33,381 bases of DNA from Fulvivirga sp. (GTDB taxonomy: Bacteria > Bacteroidota > Bacteroidia > Cytophagales > Cyclobacteriaceae), in NCBI GenBank assembly GCA_028280565.1, contig JANQLQ010000223.1, positions 1 to 33,381 on the forward strand. Reading direction: 5' to 3'. This document shows, in pieces, positions 25,001-32,640 of this stretch; within the stretch, counting starts at the first letter, position 1; each line of letters begins with the position of its first letter. The notes beneath the pieces were generated by a model. It did not search any database and was not told where the DNA came from. It saw only the letters and a list, made by a program, of their open reading frames with translations. The position numbers and the translations under genes are program-made.

Positions 25001-25189
25001 AAGCGCGGGACCGCTTATTTGCGGCTGAACATATAATTTCGGGTTAACATTCCCGCACTGGGCTTTTAACTCAGCAATATTTAATGCCAATAGAATCATT
25101 ACGCCGAATAAACGCGAAGTTCTAAGGTAAATTGCAGGGACGATGCCTGGCCATTTGAAAAAGTCTATGAGTTTGATTGGAGAGTTCAT
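19070..25189 (-). CDS. RHS-family polymorphic toxin with duplicated PKD-like region and DUF6443-like domain
   Basis: This 2039-aa secreted protein is the toxin-bearing partner of the operon. From ATG 25189 it has a signal segment (LFGVMILLALNIAELKAQ), two 260-aa blocks of PKD-like units (SGGSPGxTVT-type repeats), a DUF6443-like start (about 578-700, IQYFDGLGRPSQQ), YD/RHS repeats, a beta-sandwich insert (about 1045-1203), more RHS repeats (YDENGN, LKDHLGNNRVVF), and a core end (WWQIDPKADS, NNPIRYNDPFGD). The last 194 residues are a Gly-rich, strand-rich tip with no known nuclease motif. A TTG at 25246 is a weaker start. The upstream gene ends 34 bases before; the downstream membrane gene overlaps by 4. 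The tip's activity is unknown. Confidence 0.88.
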   Translation of the reverse strand: MNSPIKLIDFFKWPGIVPAIYLRTSRLFGVMILLALNIAELKAQCGNVNPKLYVQPQISGPALSCSGSTYTVTNNSQNFVVVWTVSGGDVISGGSPGKTVTVGWHHSAQKTIRAYFAAGPCSGPTATRIIDALPNINGPTFSCHNSNATYSVTNNDFNEYVSWTISGGDVISGGSPGETVTIRWHRSAGGTVSARFVRAICTGPTATKNVTISSPLQPGSIAGNQVLCNETDPAVLSSISPASGGNGAINYQWQYSNNGSTSWTDIGSANSSSYDPPVGLPSDRWYRRIASNNCMSSISNTVKVSVNNFNPKLYDVPHISGPALSCSGNSYTVTNSENLNVVWTITGGSIISGGSPGNNITVSWYQNTQKTIGAHFVAGPCSGPMATRIIDVLPQISGPSFSCYNSSTTYTISNNDLDQYVSWTILGGDVISGGSPGETITIRWNQGAEGTVAARFVVGPCSSPTTSKTIVLRPLLQPGSIEGDQGICEWQDPTILSSISPASGGHGTITYQWQYSTSGVSQWTNLSNGTSASYDPPGGIPSDRWYRRMANDECMSVTSNSVKISVRIPQFISLSDKNYVSTTTIRIPGVKVMAGIDQIPSVNGECDPNTLKVGEASMEIQYFDGLGRPSQQIALMSSPGFEDMVRPLEYDALAIETKKYLPYIASSNDGSFKNNAISAQMAYYNSLYSGDRPYSEARLEDSPLNRIIEQGAPGADWQIGSATIRQSYETNLANEVILWKAAEITSQTRQYYGPRQLYKNTVTDEDGNPLISFVDRQGRTVLKKSQVDASTWAETYYIYDDLGRLRIVLPPAASDRLNNEFFAVSSNRAAFLHRWAFLYEYDERNRMIEKRAPGAQPVYLVYDTRDRLVLSQDGNQRDDKNDWTFTKYDALNRQVLTGVVDMGVLSLTAIRTAVKNANQFYEEKGTDVHGYTNNTYPPVANENDYLTVTYYDDYTFPHATYYPFVVELGNNLAHDPVRDQVTGTKSKSLDGSNVWMEGVLYYDDRYRVIQSQSENLIGEMERITYRYDFVGNVLETKTSHEKKVQPIVWADLVGVKVNPNSLTKTASSVWGNAGAASTKSIATGEDGWIEMEAIETNKGRMFGLSTTNASANYNTIGYAIYPFADGTVHVYENGTPVGPIGTYQQGSKLRVERVGTSILYKIDGAVKHTSSAPSTGPLLADVALFQTGSTISNAVMSSAGNTKEYVIHRQFDYDHEGRLVNTWHEIIENGTNFGQKLLSHNEYNELGELIEKNLHSEDNGSSFAQSIDYRYNIRGWLTGINDSDLAESEAQAENDYFGMELGYNTTLPGISAVKTFNGNISAVKWSDDLGLSQRGYAYSYDGVNRITSAGHFKNDVSTPNYGISGLSYDLNGNIKTLARNGSSGDVMDVLTYYYGTGAVQSNQLLSVSDDGDDNQGFKDGNTFGNDYTYDENGNMTQDLNKGITSVVYNYLNLPQHVEKDASNYIKYIYDAGGIKHSQIVYEIDKPTKRTDYIGEFIYENDELQLIQHEEGRVVPNNDIGSFDYEYFLKDHLGNNRVVFTTNPKTHVFMATMESEEAANEEALFSNVQETRVTFTVASQSPDEVAELDNVNPIGPAISLQVGAGDTVRMEGYAYFEGGTGYSSPGNLPAFVAAVAGAFGGINGSGVPVEQATFDLFDNAYGTIGLQGSGDDNVPAAYLNYIFFDQEMVYRQSGFKQITGAANFGKEHVIFPNDIIVPEAGFIYCFVSMENATGRVFWDDFKVTVNEHPVVQRSDFYPFGGIFNSYDRITTVPNKYLYNQGIGEKTFRTERITDLGLEVDMSKYRVYDYWAPHWWQIDPKADSLESYSPYHYSFNNPIRYNDPFGDCPPDDPNCDGGGFSRGFLGSALQPNVTSNLRSSNKNASRILSAKVGGQATGLGGKIKLGKLAHIEATGKAFAVEVQAGTDGSNEMSTSAVTTNFGLKILESGGNFEQSDVKGKLSISDGGLVGGVQLRETTGSASVGKAKHTFGKTQKNEFSLGVTAGQVSAEVTANLDAAGAFIDNTIEATKQYFRNLFNIDQ
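19941..20387. repeat. Direct repeat of RHS core DNA (copy in full-length gene)
   Basis: Counterpart of 16952-17397. It encodes the EGYAYFEG to FWDDFKV part just before the RHS core end. The stretch is strikingly GC-rich (41 of 60 bases at 20281-20340, by hand count) compared with the tip downstream of it. Confidence 0.75.
23483..25045. repeat. Tandem duplication of a 260-codon PKD-like block
   Basis: Block 1 (24263-25045) and block 2 (23483-24262) encode parallel sequences with the same order of motifs: NPKLY, ISGPALSCSG, SGGSPG, AGPCSGP-ATRIID, a second SGGSPGET unit, LQPGSI, SSISPASGG, and PSDRWYRR. The spacing is 260 residues throughout. Each block contains two PKD-like units and a third Ig-like unit ending VKVSV/VKISV. 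It extends the N-terminal stalk of the RHS protein. Confidence 0.85.
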
Positions 25190-25223
25190 AGGAAAGGAAG
25201 GGTTATATGAGGTTGGTTTTGAG

Positions 25224-28200
25224 CTATTTTTGGTAGTGATATTCAAATTTTTTCAAAATATTATTGTCTCCATCCCTTATATAGATAAGTCGACCATTCG
25301 CGTCATATTCATACAATTCCAGGTTACCTGAGGGGTCGTTGACCGATGTGATCCCAAACAAAGGTTCGTAGGTAAAAGCTTCCATTTGCGCACTTTCAGG
25401 GTAAACTTTTAGTTCATCAATGAATACACGATCCAATTCAATTGGGAATTGAGGTACACTAGGGATTTTGAATTGGTAATGACGCCAGGTATTATCCAAA
25501 GTAACGGAGTAGTATGGCGGTTGAGACACAGTACCCAAGATACCCGGTGACATCGCCCAACTTTTTGCCCAAAAGGAGACGATATAATTCCCAGTGCCTG
25601 GAGATTGAACCGTAACCGTGATCGTGCCAGTGCCTATGGAATTTTTAGGACTCAAGCTATATTTACCGGCCCGCTTATCAGACGATCTCTTCTCCAGTGA
25701 CGATTCTACGCTTATCCCATATAAAGTCAAATATTCCAGGTCCTCTTCAAAACTTTCATAATAGCAGTTTTCAAGGGATCCATTTTTTATTAAGGCGATA
25801 ACCTTAGAGTCATCATATCCCCAGATCATATGCCCAGGGTAGTCATCGGTTTTTAATACTTCGACCAAGGTACGTTTGGAGGAAATAGCCGAATAGGTAA
25901 GATTAACTTTGGAAACATACCTTGAATCCGGTGTAAAAGAAGATGACAAGCCGATGCCTTCCGGAGGCAAATACCCGGCAAGGGACCTATTGGAAAACTT
26001 AAACTCGGCTATTGGCAAAGGTTGGTCAATTTCCAGGATTTTGACTTGCGAGACTTTGTCAATGCTATATTCAGTAATTTTGCCTGCAATGACATATGTT
26101 TGATTATCCTTTTCTATGTAAGTGACTTCTTCAATGGGGAGGTGAGTGATATTCCGACTTTTCATGAAGCTAACAAAGCTATTTGTATCATCGTAATCAT
26201 TTGGATATAGGAAAATGGTATATTGGACCCCGCCATCGCTCATAGCCGTAGAGGTTTTAAATAACCTCCCATCACTATGGTATTCATAGAAAGTTTCTGT
26301 TGAAACTGTTTTACTCCCAGCGAGGTCATACTCTGTTTCTATCTTTTTTGAAGGCTCCCAGCGCTCATACTTCATTGGATACATATATATACGATATTGT
26401 TCTTTGTGCTCAATGTTTGGCACAACACCTCTCGGCACTACACCTGTGTAAACAGCATCAACAGCCCATTCAGAAGCTTCTTTTACTAATTCATACCTGT
26501 TTTTGACAGATTTTATCGTTTGATCATTGTTGTTTTTATGCACAATACTGTCGACCAGTCCATTTGTGTACCGTCCTGGAGAAATTCCTATTCTACAAGG
26601 CAAGTTTTGAGAGTTTTTAAAATAATATGTTGTAGAGCCTGAAGGTATCATTGAGCGAGGAGGGCCGGATATATAAGTTAATTTATATGACGTCTCGGAA
26701 ACTTGCCCGTACCCAACTGAAGGCCCTCTTAAGGTAAGATTAACCTGGTTAGTTGAACTAATGGAGGATGAACAGTAAAATAACGAATACAAGGTATACA
26801 CTGGCGCCGTGACACCACCACTAGTAACATGCAATCTAAAGTTATCCATCTCAGTACTCCTGGAGAACCTAATATCATTGAGCAGTTTACCAGTTGTAAT
26901 TCCGAGGTCATTTGCATAATCATACGTAAGTTGATCTTGTAATTGACCGCCATAATCATAGTTCTTAATAGCGGCGATCCTGATCCCACCCCCGATACTG
27001 GGAGCATTTTCATGGGCTGAAATCCCTGTGGCAATCTCCGTCGCCGTCCTGAGATGATTAGCGCTGGTCGGTGCAGAATTGAACTCATGTGGTTCAAAGT
27101 TGAATACGGTATATCCTTTGGTAGGATAAATGATTTTGTTCAAGGTACCTTGCAGCATACAATTGTTGGTATTACTTGGCCCACGATTGGCGGTAACCTG
27201 TGTTTTAAGCCAGGAAGATCGTAGACAGCCTAGATAATCGGGGTCATTAACGTATTTGTTTTCTTCATCCGGTAATAGTGACGGATTGTCATTCACCCCA
27301 TTGTAAAACCCCCAATAATCTTGCGCCGTGGAAAAATAATTGGGCAGCCCTAAATTATCGTAGTATTCAAAAAGAAATGGGGCCAACCCTACTTCTTTCA
27401 CTTGCGTTAGCAGGTATTTATCAAAAACGGGAAGTTCAGAGGTTGATATCGAACAATCCTGTCGTATATCGGGTGGGTAACCCCTATTTCCCAAAGTCTC
27501 TTCACAAAAAATAGAGGTCGGCACTTCTTTCAATTCCTGGTATAAGAAACTAAAAATCCTGGAGATAGATGGATTCCCTTTGTGACGGATCTTAATGGAA
27601 TCGAGCTTGGGATTAGCTTCTTGAGATATGGTAAAATTAACCGTGTAATTTTTTGAGTCGATCCTTTGTAAATACTTCAGTGAAAGATCATGTTGATTTC
27701 TAAAATATCGTGGTGTACGAATTGGCAGAAGTCCATGGCCTGGTGTACCGGAGATTTCTTTATAATCTATAGCATTAACAACATCAGAATAAGTAGTATA
27801 ATTAACGTCTTGATAGGTAAAATCAACGGAAGAGCCACCTGGCATCTTTATTTTTGATAATTTCCAAGTTGAAGAACTTGATCCAACAGGGGGTGATGCA
27901 GCACCTGTTAATTCCGTAGTTGAAGTTATTTCTTCTGTGTTAAAGAAAAATTCTCTCCCTAAAACATCTTGCACGGTCCATCCTTCGTTTGTTTTTTCGA
28001 AATAAAGTTCTTGCGGCTTTTTTACATGAATGATTTTGTAATCTCCTGGTGGAGATATACTATTTACCAAGTAGAATTTACCACTATAGCCTAAGAAATT
28101 ATAAACATATAGATCGGGGCGACCTGTACCCCTCTCAGCCAATCGAGAATAAAAACTTATTGCCTGGCTCGAGGTGATATCTACATCTGTTTCAAAATCC

Positions 28201-28625
28201 TGGCAAACTCCCTGGACAAAGTTGGGGGTCAGGTCAGACAGTTCCTGTATTCTTTCTACCATATTATAATTGGGCTCGTTCACACCACCAACCACATGCT
28301 GGCTTATATACCCGCCAGGGTTCAGTCCCCATCCTAATCCTACCCAAGGGGTTATATCCGAAACCTTAACTCCAGTAGCTGAGTACTGCAGTGTAATTGG
28401 GATGTTGATCTCTTCTTCTTCAATAGTGAATAGTGGTATATTGATATTTGGTGTGCCAGTATATAGGTCTATGTCGTACTTTCCGTAGGATTGGAAAGAA
28501 GCCGCTGCCGGGGGCACCGGTCTAAATTCGTCGTGGTAATTCCAATTTTTGTTTTGAGTATTTTGAGTGCGGCCGGCGTAGTAGCCATTAGCGACAATAA
28601 GAAGAATCAGGCTTAGTCTTTTCAT
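25224..28625 (-). CDS. RHS-like secreted partner protein upstream of the toxin gene
   Basis: The 1133-aa product has a signal peptide (MKRLSLILLIVANGYYAG) and the N-terminal pattern of large Bacteroidota RHS-type proteins: FQSYGKYDIDLYTGTPNINI, PITLQYSATGVKVSD and WVGLGWGLNPGGYI. A long strand-rich middle follows, then a carbohydrate-binding-like beta-sandwich (about 940-1070, GNYIVSFWAKS). It ends in one YD repeat (NLELYEYDANGRLIYIRDGD). That repeat and the placement 34 bases before the toxin gene suggest the two proteins together form the shell that is one polypeptide in other RHS systems. It probably works outside the cell or at the surface. It has no toxin tip or known catalytic motif. 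Confidence 0.8.
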   Translation of the reverse strand: MKRLSLILLIVANGYYAGRTQNTQNKNWNYHDEFRPVPPAAASFQSYGKYDIDLYTGTPNINIPLFTIEEEEINIPITLQYSATGVKVSDITPWVGLGWGLNPGGYISQHVVGGVNEPNYNMVERIQELSDLTPNFVQGVCQDFETDVDITSSQAISFYSRLAERGTGRPDLYVYNFLGYSGKFYLVNSISPPGDYKIIHVKKPQELYFEKTNEGWTVQDVLGREFFFNTEEITSTTELTGAASPPVGSSSSTWKLSKIKMPGGSSVDFTYQDVNYTTYSDVVNAIDYKEISGTPGHGLLPIRTPRYFRNQHDLSLKYLQRIDSKNYTVNFTISQEANPKLDSIKIRHKGNPSISRIFSFLYQELKEVPTSIFCEETLGNRGYPPDIRQDCSISTSELPVFDKYLLTQVKEVGLAPFLFEYYDNLGLPNYFSTAQDYWGFYNGVNDNPSLLPDEENKYVNDPDYLGCLRSSWLKTQVTANRGPSNTNNCMLQGTLNKIIYPTKGYTVFNFEPHEFNSAPTSANHLRTATEIATGISAHENAPSIGGGIRIAAIKNYDYGGQLQDQLTYDYANDLGITTGKLLNDIRFSRSTEMDNFRLHVTSGGVTAPVYTLYSLFYCSSSISSTNQVNLTLRGPSVGYGQVSETSYKLTYISGPPRSMIPSGSTTYYFKNSQNLPCRIGISPGRYTNGLVDSIVHKNNNDQTIKSVKNRYELVKEASEWAVDAVYTGVVPRGVVPNIEHKEQYRIYMYPMKYERWEPSKKIETEYDLAGSKTVSTETFYEYHSDGRLFKTSTAMSDGGVQYTIFLYPNDYDDTNSFVSFMKSRNITHLPIEEVTYIEKDNQTYVIAGKITEYSIDKVSQVKILEIDQPLPIAEFKFSNRSLAGYLPPEGIGLSSSFTPDSRYVSKVNLTYSAISSKRTLVEVLKTDDYPGHMIWGYDDSKVIALIKNGSLENCYYESFEEDLEYLTLYGISVESSLEKRSSDKRAGKYSLSPKNSIGTGTITVTVQSPGTGNYIVSFWAKSWAMSPGILGTVSQPPYYSVTLDNTWRHYQFKIPSVPQFPIELDRVFIDELKVYPESAQMEAFTYEPLFGITSVNDPSGNLELYEYDANGRLIYIRDGDNNILKKFEYHYQK

Positions 28626-29824
28626 AGTAGTTGGGGAAAATAAATGGGGATAAACTTAGTTTGGCAATCCCTGGAAAGGTGTCTCTCGCCCATGGATTGA
28701 TCAACGGCACTTTTATTCTAATTGACGTTTTAAGCCCGGTCCTTTGAAAAGGTCGTTTCCTAAAAAACAGTTTAGAAAAAACATAAATAATAGAAGCACA
28801 CTTATTAAGCCTTACAGGTTTTGATTCCATTCGCCACAAGTGTGTTTCATGGAAACTAGGCTTAACTCCGTTCTTGACAACTTGAAATTCGAAATTAAGG
28901 AATTCATGATCCTTGTAGAACATTACCAACTCATGGAGGGGATTCAAAAAGCTTGAAGGTATGGTTTTGTGTTGCACAACAAGTTTTGTTGATCGGACAT
29001 TTATTCAATGCCTAGATTCCCACAACACCGGGTATCACTTCCTTTCTAGGTACTTGCTTAAAACATTAGTTTTGTATCTATATTCTGATCGATAAAGGAA
29101 CTAATCTATTGCAGGGACAAAGTCCCTGTCAACTTAGAAGCCATGAAACAATATTGATTTCTTTTTACAAACCAGTTTAATATACAAGCGAAAGGTATTT
29201 AAATGTAAAGAATTCCAAAAGTCGAAAACATATTCAAAATCACATGGTCACTTTCCTGTAAACGATAAGGCGATTTTAGGAATAGGTCCCTAAATAGGAC
29301 TTTCGGGTATTTAAAAAGTCATTTTTTATTAAAAATATTACATTCAGATATCCATTTATTTAAAAAAAGAAATATGATTTTTATCATGTTTTAATGATAC
29401 AGTGAAATAATAGTTCATTATTAAAACCTTATAATTACAAAAAAACCATCCTAGTGAGCTACTCTAACTAGCTTCAAATTATTCACAGCCTTGACACCCT
29501 ATCAAAGCAGTAGTTCAGAGGGCTGCACCAATATTACACTCTTTGAAACTTGTTGTAGTTGATACGATAAGAAAATTTAGGCTAATGAGATTTTTTCGAC
29601 TTTCTCGTAAATTGTTTTTAGCTTGAGTTGAAGCTTTAACATGTGTTTTTTGAAATAAATGGCATACTCGAACAACCTAATTTGCAAATATCTGCCTGTT
29701 TGAAATTAAGCATCACAGCCTACCAACCTGCCTACAAGGTCTCCTAACCTGTGAGCTAAATGAACAAACTGCAACACACAATACATGTGCAGATCAGTCC
29801 GTCCAGATCAATGCCATTTATAAC
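28626..29824. other. Long AT-rich intergenic region
   Basis: About 1.2 kb upstream of the RHS operon and downstream of the amidohydrolase, with no convincing gene. A minus-strand open frame at 28588-28977 lacks plausible motifs. The region should contain the RHS operon promoter, but no clear TAnnTTTG element was seen. It holds a short perfect hairpin at 29112-29128 and an A/T-rich hairpin near 29383-29400 (TATCAT/ATGATA arms). Stops in all frames are frequent at 29150-29700. Confidence 0.5.
29112..29128. repeat. Short perfect palindrome in the intergenic region
   Basis: CAGGGAC and GTCCCTG (7-bp arms) enclose AAA. Without a T-run it is not a terminator. It may be another short palindromic repeat of this genome; only one copy was seen here. 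Confidence 0.35.
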
Positions 29825-31468
29825 CTACTGGACAACAGGCTCATACCCCGGACCTCTCACAAACCTCCCGGGCTTCATCCCCGTGTGCTCCCCGTCTTGT
29901 AATACTTGCACCCCGTTCACGAAAACATGGATAACACCTTCTGCATACTGGTGAGGATCCTCGAAAGTGGCATTGTCTTTCACCGTAGCCGGGTCAAACA
30001 CGACCACATCGGCAAAGTACCCCGGCGCCAGCTTGCCTCTTTTTTTGAGCTTGAGGTTTTCTGCCGGCAGGGAGGTGAGCCTGCGTATCCCTTCCTGTAA
30101 TGTGTAAAGTTGCATATCCCGGCAATATTTGCCTAGTACACGGGCAAACGACCCATAGGCCCTTGGGTGAGTACTTTGCTTTAAAAAGATCCCCTCCGCA
30201 GAATAGCTGCCTGCGTCAGAGCAAAAACTCATCCAAGGCTGCCGGATCTTTTTATGGATGTTCTCTTCTGCCATGGAAAAATAAACCACTTGTATGCGGC
30301 TGTCGTCTTCTACAATAAGATCGATCATGGTCTCTGCTGGGGATTTATCCAACTCTACCGCCAATTCAGATAAGCGCTTGCCTAAGTGTATTCTAAAAGC
30401 TGGATTTTTAAAACCAACAAGTAATATCTTGTCGGGAGCATGTTCAAATTGGATTTCATTTAATATTTTTTCTCTTAGGCCAGGGTCGGCCAGCCTTTCT
30501 ATTGTGGCCTCTACCCCACCTTCCCTAACCCAATCCGGGAGCTGCACATGAAGGCCGGTGGAACTAGCAGGATAAGTGTACATATCCGCTGTGATCTTCA
30601 AACCCTCGGCACGGGCGGCTTCGATCATTTGAAAAACAGAATCCATTTTCCACCAGTTCTTTTCTCCTGATGCCTTGAGATGGTAGATCTCCGCAGGGAT
30701 ACCTGCCTCCCGGCTGATGGTGATAAGTTCATCGACAGACTCAAACAACTCGTCCCCCTCACTCCGGATATGGGAAACATAGAGCCCATCGTATTGAGCC
30801 GCTACTTTAGCAAGTTCGATCAATTCGCGCGTATCGGCATAGCGACTGGGAGCATATAATAGTGCAGAAGAGATACCGACAGCCCCTTCTTTCATGGCCA
30901 CTTCCAGCAACTTCTTCATCTCTTCTAGCTCCTCCCCGGTAGCCACCCGGTTATCATAGCCGATCACGTGCTGGCGTAAGGTGCCATTCCCTACAAAAGA
31001 GGCGAGGTTGGTAGATACTCCACGATCTTCCATGTACTGTAAGTATTCTCCTAATGTTGTCCATTCAATGTCGTAACGGATGTCCCCTTGATTTTCCCGG
31101 TTTTGTTTTTTCATTTCTTCGTTCCAAGGCCCCATGGATCGTCCTTCCCCCAGTACTTCAAGGGTCACTCCTTGCCGAATATCACTTTGAGATCGTCCAT
31201 CGGCTATCAGTGATATATTAGCCCAGCTCAGCATATTGATAAACCCGGGCGAAACGGCCATACCTTGGGCATCGAGCTCTGACCTGCCTTTTTCATTGGA
31301 AAGATCGCCCATAAAGGCAATAGTATCTGCTACGATACCAATATCGCCTTGGAAAGGAGCAGCCCCGGAACCGTCGTAGACCGTGCCATTCCTAATTATT
31401 ACGTCATAGGCAGGACCTTGGCAAGCCATGAGCCCGAGAAGGCAAAAAGTAAAATATTTTCTGATCAT
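29825..31468 (-). CDS. D-aminoacylase-type amidohydrolase lipoprotein with altered metal site
   Basis: The 547-aa protein belongs to the amidohydrolase superfamily, closest in layout to N-acyl-D-amino-acid deacylases. A signal with lipobox LMAC (Cys16) is followed by DVIIRNGTVYDGSG, VSPGFIN, SHIRSEGD (His233), EIYHLKASGE (His263), a Ser-Asp near residue 418 (CSDAGSYS), and the C-terminal LKKRGKLAPGYFADVVVFDP. The usual His-x-His after PGFID is replaced by NMLSW (78-82), and the Cys of the GNCG-type ligand loop by Glu108 in LGEGRS. So one metal site looks lost while part of the other remains. I recall PGFINMLSWA as typical of a Bacteroidota subfamily. Substrate unknown; no clear operon partner. 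Confidence 0.85.
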   Translation of the reverse strand: MIRKYFTFCLLGLMACQGPAYDVIIRNGTVYDGSGAAPFQGDIGIVADTIAFMGDLSNEKGRSELDAQGMAVSPGFINMLSWANISLIADGRSQSDIRQGVTLEVLGEGRSMGPWNEEMKKQNRENQGDIRYDIEWTTLGEYLQYMEDRGVSTNLASFVGNGTLRQHVIGYDNRVATGEELEEMKKLLEVAMKEGAVGISSALLYAPSRYADTRELIELAKVAAQYDGLYVSHIRSEGDELFESVDELITISREAGIPAEIYHLKASGEKNWWKMDSVFQMIEAARAEGLKITADMYTYPASSTGLHVQLPDWVREGGVEATIERLADPGLREKILNEIQFEHAPDKILLVGFKNPAFRIHLGKRLSELAVELDKSPAETMIDLIVEDDSRIQVVYFSMAEENIHKKIRQPWMSFCSDAGSYSAEGIFLKQSTHPRAYGSFARVLGKYCRDMQLYTLQEGIRRLTSLPAENLKLKKRGKLAPGYFADVVVFDPATVKDNATFEDPHQYAEGVIHVFVNGVQVLQDGEHTGMKPGRFVRGPGYEPVVQ

Positions 31469-31697
31469 GTCATCGAGGTTTTAAGCAATATAAACTTTTG
31501 TTGGTAAGGATCAGTAGGCTTATTATTTAAGTGGGCCTCAAAAAGAAGACTTCCTTACTCAACGAAACCCCTTGTGTTATGTTAAGCCTCAATGACGTAC
31601 CGCGTACAGGATGAGCTATGTTCCAGTATTGATCAGCCAGCAGTAGGCAAAAAAACAAGGGATTTTCGATTGCTCCCTTGCCAACGGCCGACTTTAG

Positions 31698-32078
31698 GAG
31701 GACATCATTAAAAATTCAAGTGGCGTATGGAGGGGAGGCATCTATGACTGCCGGGGGGAGAACGGGCCGGAAGGGTCCGGCGACAGGTGGAAGTACCACG
31801 GGTGAGGCGCCCTCCAGTTGACCGGAAAGAACCATTACAAGGCCTTTTCCCAATACGCTAATGATCCCGGCATATAGACCGACCCATCAGCGGTGGCGGA
31901 GCAGTATTCCTTGACCAGCGCTCTTTTCTTCCTTGACAAAAAGTACCTTTGGCCCATCTGCGAAGTGGGTTTTTCAAGAGAAACGATCAAAAAACTGACA
32001 CGCAAGATCAACGGCGGGCTCAATGGTATCGATCACCGCATCACCTTCACCGAGAAATACAGTAAATATGAATTATAA
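31698..32078 (+). pseudogene. Decayed GH19 chitinase/endolysin-like gene
   Basis: One frame read through its stops gives the C-terminal half of a GH19 chitinase/lysozyme-like enzyme: SGDRWKYHG-stop-GALQLTGKNHY, a second stop after ANDPGI, then SALFFLDKKYLWPICEVGF and LTRKINGGLNGIDHRI, ending YSKYEL. The stops are TGA at 31803 (replacing an expected Arg of the RGRG-type motif) and TAG at 31875; another in-frame TAG lies at 31695. The N-terminal part with the first catalytic Glu is absent. GH19 enzymes cut chitin or peptidoglycan glycan chains, often as phage endolysins. It is followed by two coiled-coil membrane proteins. Recognition of the family is good; function is lost. Confidence 0.8.
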
Positions 32079-32132
32079 TCCCACGGAAAAGACCAATTTT
32101 ACATCAAAAAATTTCTACCCGGTCAAAAACTA

Positions 32133-32184
32133 TTAACCCTCGTTTGCATCGAGGATTAATCGAGAAGTGCGTTTGCTACACGCA
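32133..32184. repeat. REP-like double-hairpin element (second copy)
   Basis: The first hairpin pairs TTAA-c-CCTCG (32133-32142) with CGAGG-a-TTAA (32150-32159) around TTTGCAT. The second pairs TGCGT (32168-32172) with ACGCA (32180-32184). The reverse complement of the element at 107-184 has the same order: a CCTCG/CGAGG hairpin with a TTTGTAA centre, then a smaller one with ATTTGTAAT. The two copies are therefore in opposite orientation near the two ends of the window. Confidence 0.5.
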
Positions 32185-32232
32185 TAACGAAAACGAACTA
32201 TCCAGGACGAGAAAACCACAACAACCTGTATT

Positions 32233-32628
32233 ATGCTTAAAAAGCTCATTCATTTAAAAGACAAAAGACCCATACTTATTCTCCTGCTGATCGCGGTAGC
32301 CATCAGCGCCTTTAGCCTATTCCAAAATAACGAGATCCGGCGCCTGAAGGAGATCCAACATAACTACGAAGTATTGACCCAAAACTTCGTAGCCTTACAG
32401 CAAAGCTACGATGAGACCTTGGGCAAGTACCAGGCCATCAAACAAGCACTGGATCAAAGCACCTATGACCTAGATTCCTTAAAGAAGCAATTGGAAAGCT
32501 TGAACCATGAAAACCGGGCCCTATTGGACTCTTTAAAAACAAAGATCACGGACATCATTCATACCATCGATACTACGGGGCAAGATTTCGATTTTTTTGA
32601 TTGGAGAAGCGCTGAAAACACCCCTTAA
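32233..32628 (+). CDS. Membrane-anchored coiled-coil protein, i-spanin-like architecture
   Basis: The 131-aa product has a positive N-terminus (MLKKLIHLKDKRP), one membrane helix (about 14-30) and a long periplasmic coiled coil (about 33-112, with LKEIQHNYEVLTQNFVALQQ and LDSLKKQLESLNHENRALL). This N-in, C-out form with a coiled coil is that of Rz-type inner-membrane spanins, but it is also shared by division and secretion proteins. I recognise no specific family. It starts 155 bases after the GH19 relic and its stop lies 12 bases before the next gene, making a two-gene operon. A lysis function is suggested only by these neighbours and topology. Confidence 0.65.
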   Translation: MLKKLIHLKDKRPILILLLIAVAISAFSLFQNNEIRRLKEIQHNYEVLTQNFVALQQSYDETLGKYQAIKQALDQSTYDLDSLKKQLESLNHENRALLDSLKTKITDIIHTIDTTGQDFDFFDWRSAENTP

Positions 32629-32640
32629 ACTTGTTGAACT

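Noticed and set aside
28588-28977. Minus-strand open frame of 129 codons overlapping the start of the RHS partner gene
   Set aside because: Composition is unnatural, no motif or signal is visible, and it overlaps the start of a well-supported gene.
31835-32023. Minus-strand open frame opposite the GH19 relic
   Set aside because: The plus-strand frame shows clear GH19 similarity over the same bases; the minus frame has none.
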